A program made the translations under genes and the position numbers. Under the pieces are notes generated by a model that searched no databases, was not told where the DNA came from, and saw only the letters and a program-made list of their open reading frames with translations. Source: Nonomuraea fuscirosea (lineage in GTDB: Bacteria; Actinomycetota; Actinomycetes; Streptosporangiales; Streptosporangiaceae). From it: DNA of 64,000 bases. Each line of letters starts with the position of its first letter. The stretch's first letter is position 1. This document shows positions 52,130-60,072 of this stretch, one piece after another. The stretch lies in the NCBI RefSeq assembly GCF_003001935.1, contig NZ_PVNG01000020.1, forward strand, positions 1 through 64,000, read 5' to 3'.

Positions 52130-53110
52130 TGCATGGTGGGTGTGATTGTTGGGTGTGGTTGGTGTGTTGGGGCGTGGGTCGGCGTTCCTACCAGAGCTGG
52201 GGGGGAGGTGGGAGTTGGCCGGGGTTTGTGCCGAGTTGGGGTGGGGTTCGAGGCCGAGCTCGGGGGCGTGTCGGGAGAGGCGCGGCGATCGGGTGGAGTT
52301 AGGGCCGAGGGCGAGTGTCGGGTTCGGACGGTTGCGGGTGTGTTCGGATGCTTTCGCGTCCGGGTTCTAGATGGATTCGGGTGGTTTCGCGCCCGGGTTC
52401 TGGGCCGGGTTCGGGTCGTTCGGCGCTTGGGTTTTGAGCGGGGTTCGGGTGGTTGTGGGTGCGGCTCGGAGCGGGGCTTGTGACAGATTGAGGTGGGGTT
52501 CGGACCGACGTTCGTGCCAGATTTGCGAGGGATTCGGCAGGGGCTCGTGGCGGATTTGGGTGGGGTGGACCTGGGGTCGGGTTGATGCGGGTGGGTTCGA
52601 GCCCGGGTTTCGGGCCGGGTTCAGGTGGATTTGCGTGCGGGTTTGGTGGGGGCGGGCTGGGTTCGGGTCGGAGTGAGGTGCGGTTCGATCTCGGGCTCGG
52701 ATGGGGTCCGTGCCGGGCTGGGTGGGATTCGTGACGGGAAGAGTTCGGACCGGGGTTCGTGCTTCGGGCTGAGGCGGGGTGTGGCTGGGTGGAGTAGCCG
52801 TGGTTCGTGCTGGGCTGAGGTGCGGTTCGTGCCGGGGGAGTTCGGCCGGGTTCGTGTGTCGTGCTGGGACGGGGTGTGGCTGGGTGGAGGGGCCGTGGTT
52901 CGTGCTGGGTTGAGGTGGGGTTCGTGCCGGGGGAGTTCGGACCGGTATTCGTGTGTCGGGCTGGGGCGGAGTTCGGGCTGGGCGGAGTGGTCGGGTTCGT
53001 GTGTCGGACTGTGGGGGAGGCCGGGGCTGGGTGGAGTTCGCGTTCGGGTACGGGTGGGGTTCGTGTTGGTTGAGGGCGGGTTGTTGGGAGGCACCCAGGA
53101 TCGAGGGTGA
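52130..53110. repeat. degenerate 24-bp tandem repeat field with 95-bp higher-order units
   Basis: Diverged 24-bp units such as those at 52921-52990 carry GGTTCGTG or GAGTTCGG at fixed phase. A higher-order copy of about 95 bp is visible: the segment from 52798 (CCGTGGTTCGTGCTGGG) recurs at 52893 with few changes. Period and GGTTCG core are like those of the treY minisatellite. No supportable gene lies in the field. Confidence 0.8.
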
Positions 53111-53971
53111 GGGCAGGAGTGCGGGGAGCCGAACGCGGTTCTGTGGATGGTGTTGGGTTATCCACAGGTAGCTGGCCGACTCGGGGTTTTTGGGATGGGT
53201 TGTCGCGTGTTGGCTTGGCTGGTCTTTGAGGGGCCCGTCGTGCATGTTCTGCAGGTCGAGTCACTGCAGGCGATCGGTGTGCGGGATCGAGGGGGCCTCG
53301 ACTGCCATGTCCGCCTCTGGGACCTCGACCAGGGTTGTCCCTGGATCCGGCCGGGGTCACCGCACCGCCGGACGTTCACCGCGGCCCGCCTCCAGCGCCC
53401 GCTGCTGTGGCGACCTGGCCGCGGGTATTGAGGCGCCTCGGGATTCGCGTGCGCCGCTTGTGTGTCGCCGCTGAGCCGATGGGCGTAGGTGCTCGGGAGA
53501 AAGCGGGCGGATCGGCTCGGTGCCGCGTGATCTCGGCTGTGTGCGCACCTGCCGGTGCCTGCGTGCCGCGGGTCACAGGGGTACCGACCGGTTCCGGCAG
53601 TGGCATCGGCCGCAGCAGCCGCCGCGCTTGTTCCAGGGCGGTACGGCTAGCGGCTAGATCGCGTCATCGGTGGAGCGCCGCCGGGTGTTGAGCACGGGCA
53701 GCGGGTTGGTGGTGATCAGATTGGCCGTCAGGGCGCGATTTGGGCACCTCGCCTCTCAGCGGGATCGCATCCGGTCATGGTCGCTAGACCGACGGAATCA
53801 GAGTTGAGGGCGGGACGGCGATTTGTGAGCGGCACAGCTAAGCCGTGCTGGGCGGCGCAGTGGAGTCGGTGTTGGACGGCGGCGTTAAGCGGATGGGAAC
53901 TGCGGAGTGGCGATGACGTCGTGCGCTGCGGTCTTTTGACGTCAGTTGGTATTTAGCCATGTTCATGAAAG
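53111..53971. other. about 860 bp without a supportable gene
   Basis: Only short open frames with poor codon bias are present, and no ribosome site leads a convincing one. Some stretches (53400-53650) are GC-rich like coding DNA and could be a decayed gene, but I cannot name it. Towards 53900-53970 the sequence becomes more AT-rich. Confidence 0.5.
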
Positions 53972-54018
53972 AACGGCTGCATTCTGCGCCCGAAGGTGGG
54001 GCACAGAATGCAGCCGTT
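53972..54018 (-). terminator. rho-independent terminator of the small secreted-protein gene
   Basis: AACGGCTGCATTCTG (53972-53986) pairs perfectly with its complement at 54004-54018, and four more inner pairs follow after one mismatch. On the minus strand the stem is followed by TTCTTTC. It is 17 bases past the stop codon at 54035. Confidence 0.85.
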
Positions 54019-54034
54019 CAATTAGCGGTGTCGG

Positions 54035-54415
54035 CTAACAGAGCCACCTTCGCGCGGACTCTATGGGGCCGACCGGCGTCCTGGCCAGTGTGTAGTAGTT
54101 ACCGGCGCCGCTGCTGCTGCAGTAGGCGTATGCGGTGACGGGGCTGCTGCCATGGGGGCAGCAGCCTGCAAGGGTGTCGGGTAGAAATGGCACGTCTTTC
54201 CAGATCTCCACCGTGACGGCTTGGAAGCCGCAGCCGCCGATTCCGGTGATGATGTCTCCGTTCTGGCCCGGAGGATAGGCGTACGGCTGGTACCCGTTGC
54301 AGTCAGCCGCGACCGAGACGGTCGATTCCGTCGGTGCGGCCGATGCCGTCGAGGCCCAGGGCATGAGGAATCCCAGTGCCATGGCGAGAACCGTGAGAGT
54401 TCGCCGTAACCGCAT
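54035..54415 (-). CDS. small secreted cysteine-rich protein
   Basis: 126 residues. A signal peptide (basic RLRRT, hydrophobic core, ASTASA before the cut) gives a mature protein of about 99 residues with six Cys, in ADCNGY, GGCGF, GCCPHG, AYCSS and the final WLC. The even number suggests three disulfides. I do not recognise the family. GGGAG precedes the ATG, and a strong terminator follows, so it is a separate transcript, probably well expressed. Role outside the cell unknown. Confidence 0.75.
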   Translation of the reverse strand: MRLRRTLTVLAMALGFLMPWASTASAAPTESTVSVAADCNGYQPYAYPPGQNGDIITGIGGCGFQAVTVEIWKDVPFLPDTLAGCCPHGSSPVTAYAYCSSSGAGNYYTLARTPVGPIESARRWLC

Positions 54416-54664
54416 TCTTTTCTCCCGTCGAGAACTTCGCTGCGTTGGTGTTGACGCCCCCCTCGCATGATTCTGGTGAGCTGGTGGATCGGCGGCTATC
54501 CGCTATCCGCCGGCGTTCGGCCGCTCAAGGGATTGACGGAATCAGAGCGGACTGTTAGACCCCGGCGGAGAGTGAGGGCCGGGCGGGGCTGTGGTTTTCC
54601 GCAGGAGGAGTGGGTGGGGTGCCTCATTCTGGGGACCGCCCCGTGCTCCCTAGCGTGGGGCCCC

Positions 54665-55768
54665 ATGATGCAGACGATGATGAGCGTGCTGATGGCCGTG
54701 ACCGTCGCCACGGGCGGTCAGGCTGCGGCCGGGGCGGAGAAGGCCGTGGTCGGGGTGCGGCCCGAGATGGAGAAGATCGTGGCGGGGAAGGGCGCGACGG
54801 CCGTACTGGCGCGGATCTCCGAAGGAGACAGGAGCGGGGGCGGACGGCGGAGCTGGTCCGGGGCCGTGGGCGTGCGGGACGTCAAGAGCGGTGGCCGGCC
54901 GTCGGCTGCCGGATATTTCAGGATCGGTAGCGTGACGAAGACGTTCGTGGCGACCGTGGTGCTGCAGCTCGTGGACGAGGGCAAGGTACGGCTCGACGAC
55001 CCCATCGAACGGCACCTGCCGGGCCTCGTGCCGGGCGGTGCGGGCATCACGGTCCGCGCGCTGCTCAACCACTCCAGCCACCTGTACGACTACATGAGCG
55101 AGCCGGGCTATTCGACCAACCGGTGGCGCGGCGACGCGCGGTTCCGTTCGTACAAGCCGGGCGAACTGCTCAAGGTGGCCTTCGCGAAGGAGCTGCCCGA
55201 CGACGGGGAATGGCACTATTCCAACACCAACTACGTGGTGCTCGGGCTGCTGGTGGGCAAGCTGACGGGGCGGTCCTACGGCGAAGAGGTCGAACGGCGC
55301 ATTCTGCGTCCGCTGAAACTGCGGCACACGGTGGTGCCGGGCGACCGGGCCGGGGTGCCGTCGCCGCACGCCAAGGGGTACGAGCCGATGCCCCGGCTGG
55401 TGGACGCGACCCGGATGAATCCCTCCCTCGACTGGGCGGCCGGAGAGATGATCTCGACGACGGCGGACCTGGAGCGGTTCATGTCGGCGCTGCTGGGCGG
55501 CAAGCTGACCAGTGCCGCGTCGCTGCGCGCGATGAAGACGACCGTCAAGACGAAGGCCGGGTTCGCCTACGGGCTGGGGTTGCAGGCCTACCCGCTGCCG
55601 TGCGGGACCGTGTGGGGGCACAGCGGGGAGCTGATCGGGTACATGACGTTCGCCTTCCGCTCCGACGCCGGCAGGTCGATGGTCCTGTCGATCAACCCCT
55701 CGACCAGGAACCCGTCCACCGAGGAGGTCATGGGCATCGCGGCCAAGGCCCTCTGCGGGAGGAGTTGA
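54665..55768 (+). CDS. serine hydrolase of the beta-lactamase / DD-carboxypeptidase (class C) family
   Basis: A 367-residue protein with the penicillin-recognising triad: SVTK (nucleophile Ser), YSNTNY (second motif) and HSGE (third). A weak signal sequence (MSVLMAVTVATGGQAAAGA) suggests export. It may be a D-alanyl-D-alanine carboxypeptidase or an esterase. The frame is open upstream, but ATG 54665 fits the signal sequence and lies 8 bases after TAGCGT, consistent with a leaderless start. Confidence 0.85.
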   Translation: MMQTMMSVLMAVTVATGGQAAAGAEKAVVGVRPEMEKIVAGKGATAVLARISEGDRSGGGRRSWSGAVGVRDVKSGGRPSAAGYFRIGSVTKTFVATVVLQLVDEGKVRLDDPIERHLPGLVPGGAGITVRALLNHSSHLYDYMSEPGYSTNRWRGDARFRSYKPGELLKVAFAKELPDDGEWHYSNTNYVVLGLLVGKLTGRSYGEEVERRILRPLKLRHTVVPGDRAGVPSPHAKGYEPMPRLVDATRMNPSLDWAAGEMISTTADLERFMSALLGGKLTSAASLRAMKTTVKTKAGFAYGLGLQAYPLPCGTVWGHSGELIGYMTFAFRSDAGRSMVLSINPSTRNPSTEEVMGIAAKALCGRS

Positions 55769-55915
55769 GGGCCGAAGGAAGGCGCCGGTTCCCTGTCCAC
55801 GAGGCGGGGCGCGGGTCTTTCCGGTGCCGGGGTGCGGGTTCCTCCTGTGTGTGGACGCGGGACTCTCTCGTTCGGAGACGCGGACGGGTGCGGGTCGAGA
55901 CGCGCCCCGGAAAGG

Positions 55916-57511
55916 TCAGCGGCTCAGGATGCGGCGCAGGGCCTGCTCCAGCGTGTTCACCGGATCGGCGACGGCGTCCTTGGACCGCCACGCCACATAC
56001 CCGTCCGGCCGCACCAGTACGGCGCCGCCCCCGCCCACCCCGTACCGCTCCTGGAAACGCCCGTGCACGTCCATCAGCTCGTCGTCCACCAGCAGCCGCG
56101 TGAGCCGCACCCCGAGCCGCTCCTTGACCAGCCGCCCCGCCTCCACCCACCCTTGGCCGGCGGGCGTCGCGGCCATGAGGACGAAGCCGGAGCCGAACAG
56201 GTCGACGGTGGAGATGCGCTGCCCGTCCCAGTCGAGCTCCACGTGCGGCGCCCGGCTGCCGGGACGCCCGTCGGGCACGCGCGGGTCCTCGAGGATGGAG
56301 CCGTCGTCGCCGGGCTCGTCGAGGATCGCGGTGGAGTGGTAGCGCAGGCCGAGCAGCAGTCCGACCGGGTCCTCCAGCGGCTCCGGATAGCCCACGCGGG
56401 CCGCGGGCGGCATGCGTACGCCGAGGTTGGCGAGCTGCGCGTCGGCGGTCAGCGTGCCGGCGGGACGGCGTTCGGCGTCATAGGTGTCCAGGAACTGCTC
56501 CCCGGCCTGTTCCGTCAGCACCAGCCACAGCCGCCAGGCTAGGTCACACCCGTCCTGGAGCGCCGTGCTGCCGCCCTGCCCGCCGGTGGGCGGCATCGTG
56601 TGGGCGGCGTCTCCGGCCAGGAACACCCGCCCCGCCCGGTACGTCCGCGCGAGCACGTGCCCGATGTCGAACGTGGCCTTGTCCAGCACCCGTACGCCCA
56701 GCTCCGGCCGGGCGACGGCCAAGCGGACGAGGTCGACGCAGCGTTCGGTGGTGAAGTCGGCCGCGCTCTCGCCCTCGGCGAGATTGACGCCGAGCACGTG
56801 GGCCCCGACTCCCGTGCCGGTCACGATCACGCCGGTGAAGACGTCGTTCTGCAGGTACCAGAGCGTCACCTCCCGCTCGTTGACCAGCCCGGACAGGTCG
56901 GCGTCGAACATGATCGAGCACATCTGCCCCAGCGTGCCCTTGCCGGTGGTGGGCACGCCGAGGGACTCGCGCAGCGGGCTGCGCCAGCCGTCGGCGGCGA
57001 TCACGTAGTCGGCGCGGACGAGCCGGTCGCCGTCGCGCGAGCGGATGAGGGCCGTCACCCCGTCGTCGTCCTGCTCCAGCGAGATGAGCTCGGTGGAGAA
57101 GCGCAAATCGGCGCCCAGTTCCTCGGCCTTGACGCGGAGCAGGCGCTCGATCTCGGACTGGGGCGCGCCCACCATGGCGACGGGGGTGAGCTCGCGCATG
57201 AAGGCCAGCTCCTCCTTCTCGTCGCCCATGATCATGTGCGGTTCCGGGTCGGCCAGGTCGCGGGCGATCGCGATGCGCATGTTGTCGCCGATGCCGGCCC
57301 AGACGCCGGTCAGCTCCTCCTCGATCCCCGGTACGGGACGCAGCAGCTCAAGCGCGCGCGGCCCCACGCCGAACGCCTTGGGCTGGACGGATGTGCCCGG
57401 ATGCCGTTCGACCAGCATGACGGGTACGTCGCGCCAGGCCAGCAGGGTCGCGGCGCTCAGGCCGGCGTATCCGGCGCCGACCACCAGGACCGGCACTCGC
57501 TCTTGCTCCAT
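55916..57511 (-). CDS. FAD-dependent aromatic (polyketide-type) hydroxylase
   Basis: A 531-residue class A flavoprotein monooxygenase. It has the FAD fingerprint VLVVGAGYAGLSAATLLA, the DG motif VIAADGWRSPLRE, and GRVFLAGDAAHTMPPTGGQG for the flavin ribityl site. A C-terminal thioredoxin-like domain makes it resemble RdmE/PgaE-type polyketide hydroxylases and phenol hydroxylases. No polyketide genes are in the window. ATG 57511 has GGAGG eight bases upstream. The upstream region carries repeated TATCGCG-type elements. Confidence 0.9.
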   Translation of the reverse strand: MEQERVPVLVVGAGYAGLSAATLLAWRDVPVMLVERHPGTSVQPKAFGVGPRALELLRPVPGIEEELTGVWAGIGDNMRIAIARDLADPEPHMIMGDEKEELAFMRELTPVAMVGAPQSEIERLLRVKAEELGADLRFSTELISLEQDDDGVTALIRSRDGDRLVRADYVIAADGWRSPLRESLGVPTTGKGTLGQMCSIMFDADLSGLVNEREVTLWYLQNDVFTGVIVTGTGVGAHVLGVNLAEGESAADFTTERCVDLVRLAVARPELGVRVLDKATFDIGHVLARTYRAGRVFLAGDAAHTMPPTGGQGGSTALQDGCDLAWRLWLVLTEQAGEQFLDTYDAERRPAGTLTADAQLANLGVRMPPAARVGYPEPLEDPVGLLLGLRYHSTAILDEPGDDGSILEDPRVPDGRPGSRAPHVELDWDGQRISTVDLFGSGFVLMAATPAGQGWVEAGRLVKERLGVRLTRLLVDDELMDVHGRFQERYGVGGGGAVLVRPDGYVAWRSKDAVADPVNTLEQALRRILSR

Positions 57512-57536
57512 GGAAAACACCTCCGGGAACGCGTAC

Positions 57537-57600
57537 TATCGCGTTATCGACCGTTCGACACGATATGTCGCGTCTGCGGAGACAGTCAAGATATATCGCG
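57537..57600. promoter_or_regulatory. three TATCGCG-type repeats upstream of the hydroxylase
   Basis: TATCGCG (57537-57543), GATATGTCGCG (57562-57572) and GATATATCGCG (57590-57600) are direct copies, the last two 28 bp apart. CGACA-N5-TGTCG (57556-57570) is an inverted repeat. The AT-rich cores stand out in GC-rich DNA and suit a PadR- or TetR-type regulator, not encoded here. Confidence 0.5.
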
Positions 57601-57678
57601 AAAGAGGAGAGTTCCGTACGGCGCGAAAAACCGCCCGGACGGCCCGGGCCGTCGGCACAGGCCGCCCGCCGGAGATCT

Positions 57679-57969
57679 CTAGGAGAGGTGGCGTTCCAGG
57701 GACTCGAGCTTGGAGGTCATCCCGTCCGAGACCCCTTGACGCAGATCGGCCTTCAGTACGAGGCTCACCCGCGGCGCGACCTCGCCCACGGCGTCCACGG
57801 CGCGCTTGACCACGTCCATGACCTCGTCCCACTCGCCCTCGACGGTGGTGAACATGGCGTCGGTGCGGTTCGGCAACCCGCTGTCACGGACGACCTTGAC
57901 GGCGCGGGCGACCGGCTCGGCGACCCCTTCGCCGACGCCCAGCGGGGTGATGGAGAATGCGACGATCAT
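57679..57969 (-). CDS. MTH1187 / YkoF-like thiamine-binding family protein
   Basis: A 96-residue ferredoxin-like-fold protein. IVAFSITPLGVGEGVAEPVA, TDAMFTTVEGEWDEVMDVV and PRVSLVLKADLR are the conserved family segments. Members bind thiamine or its pyrimidine; the cellular role is unclear. It follows a terminator, so it is probably transcribed on its own. Confidence 0.88.
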   Translation of the reverse strand: MIVAFSITPLGVGEGVAEPVARAVKVVRDSGLPNRTDAMFTTVEGEWDEVMDVVKRAVDAVGEVAPRVSLVLKADLRQGVSDGMTSKLESLERHLS

Positions 57970-58036
57970 CGGAGAACCTCTCGGTTGACGAAGGTTCTGA
58001 TCTTAGACAACAGGCGAAGAACGACCGGCGAACAGC

Positions 58037-58067
58037 GAAAAGCCACGACGCCTGACAACGTCGTGGC
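58037..58067 (-). terminator. rho-independent terminator
   Basis: On the minus strand GCCACGACG pairs with CGTCGTGGC (58067-58059 and 58050-58042) across an 8-base loop and is followed by TTTTC. It ends the 58080-58400 transcript before the thiamine-binding gene. Confidence 0.8.
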
Positions 58068-58079
58068 CACCGCTCAACC

Positions 58080-58400
58080 TCAGGCGTGCTCGTGCTCGTC
58101 TTCCTCTTCGTCGCTCGGCTCCTCGGCCGGCTCGACGCCGAGAACGGCCTCGCGGGGCTCGATCTCGCTGATGTGGTCGACGAGAGCGAGCACGTGGTCC
58201 GGCTCGATCAGCCACTGCAGCGCGGAGGCCCCGGAGTCGTCGGACGAGACCAGTTCGGCCTGCTCGGTCCGCTCCTCCTCGGTGAGGTCGGAGTCGGGGT
58301 GCCGGATCTCGGCCAGCGCCGCGGCCTGCAGCGCGTCCATGTCGAGCACCTCGACGGTCAGTTCGACCGTCAGGCGCAGGAACTTCGATTCATCACTCAT
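58080..58400 (-). CDS. small acidic protein of unknown function
   Basis: 106 residues. A beta-rich opening (SDESKFLRLTVELTVEVLD) is followed by a central helix and a strongly acidic end (EEPSDEEEDEHEHA). No family recognised. It starts 10 bases after the uracil-DNA glycosylase stop, without a ribosome site. TAGCAT lies 7 bases before the ATG, so it may also have a leaderless transcript whose -10 box includes the ung stop codon. Confidence 0.7.
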   Translation of the reverse strand: MSDESKFLRLTVELTVEVLDMDALQAAALAEIRHPDSDLTEEERTEQAELVSSDDSGASALQWLIEPDHVLALVDHISEIEPREAVLGVEPAEEPSDEEEDEHEHA

Positions 58401-58410
58401 GGCGACGATG

Positions 58411-59088
58411 CTAGGGCAGCTTCCACTCGACAGGCGCCGCGCCTTGCTGGATGAGCAGCTCATTGGCCCGGCTGAACGGCCGCGAGCCGAAGAAGCCGCT
58501 GCGCGCCGACAGGGGGGAGGGGTGGGCGGACTCGACCCGCGGCACGTCGCCGAGCATGGGCGCCAGGTTGCGCGCGTCGCGGCCCCACAGGATCGCCACC
58601 ATCGGCTTGTTACGCGCCACCAGGGCGTGGATGGCCTGCTCGGTGACCTGTTCCCAGCCCTTGCCGCGGTGGGAGGCGGGCTTGCCGGGCATGACGGTGA
58701 GCACCCTGTTGAGCAGCAGCACGCCCTGGTCGGCCCACGGCGTCAGGTCGCCGTTCGCCGGCCTGGGCAGGCCGAGGTCGGTCTCCATCTCCTTGTAGAT
58801 GTTGACCAGGCTGCCCGGCAGCGGCCGCACGTCGGGGGCCACCGAGAACGACAGCCCGACGGGGTGGCCGGGCGTGGGATAGGGATCCTGGCCCACGATC
58901 AGCACCTTGACCTCGTCGAAGGGCTGGTTGAACGCGCGCAGCACGTTCGCGCCCGCGGGAAGGTACTGTCTGCCTTCGGCGATTTCCTTGCGCAGGAACT
59001 CGCCCATCAGGGAGATCTGCTCGGATACGGGCTCGAGCGCGCGAGCCCATCCGGCTTCGACGACTTCATTCAGTGGACGACCGGCCAT
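58411..59088 (-). CDS. ung: uracil-DNA glycosylase
   Basis: A 225-residue family 1 UDG that removes uracil from DNA. The water-activating motif GQDPYPTPGHPVGLSFS (catalytic Asp) is near residue 66, LLLNRVLTV follows, and the leucine-intercalation motif HPSPLSA is near 188. ATG 59088 gives the usual length. No ribosome site is seen; TAAGCT lies eight bases upstream, which suits a leaderless start. Confidence 0.95.
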   Translation of the reverse strand: MAGRPLNEVVEAGWARALEPVSEQISLMGEFLRKEIAEGRQYLPAGANVLRAFNQPFDEVKVLIVGQDPYPTPGHPVGLSFSVAPDVRPLPGSLVNIYKEMETDLGLPRPANGDLTPWADQGVLLLNRVLTVMPGKPASHRGKGWEQVTEQAIHALVARNKPMVAILWGRDARNLAPMLGDVPRVESAHPSPLSARSGFFGSRPFSRANELLIQQGAAPVEWKLP

Positions 59089-59109
59089 GGCCGTTGAGCT
59101 TAGCCAGGT

Positions 59110-59152
59110 CTGGTACGGCTCGTCCCCCAAACGTCGGGGCGAGCCGTACCAG
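59110..59152 (-). terminator. hairpin downstream of the rightmost ABC operon
   Basis: CTGGTACGGCTCG (59110-59122) pairs perfectly over 13 bp with 59140-59152; a few inner pairs extend it. It begins 20 bases after the permease stop at 59173 and separates the operon from ung. Confidence 0.7.
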
Positions 59153-59172
59153 AATGATCACGAGGCGGCGGG

Positions 59173-60072
59173 CTACTTCACCGAGCCGGACATCATGCCC
59201 TGGACGAAGTACCGCTGGAACGCGAAGAACAGGACCAGCGGAATGATCAGCGACATGAACGCACCGGACGAGAGAATGTCCACGTTCGACCCGAACTGCC
59301 GCATCTGAGACTGCAGATACTTGGTCATCGGCTGGTTGCCGGTGTCGGCGAAGACCAACGCGATGAGCATGTCGTTCCACACCCACAGGAACTGGAAGAT
59401 GCCCAGCGAGGCGATGGCCGGCTTGCCCAGCGGGAAGACCACCGAGGCGAAGATCTTCCACTCCGAGGCGCCGTCCATGCGCGCCGCCTCCAGCAGCGAC
59501 GACGGGATGCCGACGAAGAAGTTACGCAGCAGGAAGATCGCGAACGGAAGCCCGAACGCCACGTGGAACAGCACCACGCCGGGGATCGAGCCGAAGATGC
59601 CGGCGCCGCCGTAGAGGGAGGCGACGGGGATCAGCGCGATCTGGATCGGCACGATCAGCAGTCCGACGACGATGAGGAACGAGGTGTCGCGGCCGGGGAA
59701 GTCCATCCAGGCGAACGCGTACGCCGCCATGGCCGCGATGCCGATCACCAGGACCGTGGTCGGCACGGTGATCAGCACGGTGTTCCAGAACGAGGCGGTG
59801 AAGCCGCTGCCCAGCAGGTTGGCGTAGTTCTGGATGGTCAGCTCGGCCGGCTTGGTGAAGATCGTCCACCAGCCCTCGGCGCTGTTGACCTGGTTGGTCC
59901 GCATCGAGACGACCAGCAGGCCGAGCGTGGGCACCAGCCAGAACAGGCCGAGCAGCACCATGATCACCTGGACCGCGCCGCTGCCGATGCGATCGACGAT
60001 CTTGCTGGCCAGGCTCCTGCGCGGCGCCCCGGCCTCCAGCCCCTTCGGAGCCGTAGCGGTTGCCGTGGTCAC
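59173..60072 (-). CDS. sugar ABC transporter permease, MalG type
   Basis: A 299-residue permease with six predicted helices and the EAA loop EAARMDGASEWK. GTG 60072 overlaps the previous stop (GTGA), and GGAGGG lies 7 bases upstream. It is the last gene of the operon and pairs with the insert-bearing permease. Confidence 0.92.
   Translation of the reverse strand: MTTATATAPKGLEAGAPRRSLASKIVDRIGSGAVQVIMVLLGLFWLVPTLGLLVVSMRTNQVNSAEGWWTIFTKPAELTIQNYANLLGSGFTASFWNTVLITVPTTVLVIGIAAMAAYAFAWMDFPGRDTSFLIVVGLLIVPIQIALIPVASLYGGAGIFGSIPGVVLFHVAFGLPFAIFLLRNFFVGIPSSLLEAARMDGASEWKIFASVVFPLGKPAIASLGIFQFLWVWNDMLIALVFADTGNQPMTKYLQSQMRQFGSNVDILSSGAFMSLIIPLVLFFAFQRYFVQGMMSGSVK

Noticed and set aside
50470..53110. 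CRISPR array
   Set aside because: Units are contiguous and diverged with no unique spacers, and no cas genes are present.
52299..53360. Pro/Thr/Arg-rich repeat proteins read from the minus strand of the 24-bp field
   Set aside because: A period divisible by three keeps all frames open. Two minus frames give equally repetitive proteins and none has a start context or codon bias.
53151..53971. Decayed insertion sequence or transposase remnant
   Set aside because: No terminal repeats, target duplication or transposase motif (DDE, HUH) could be read.
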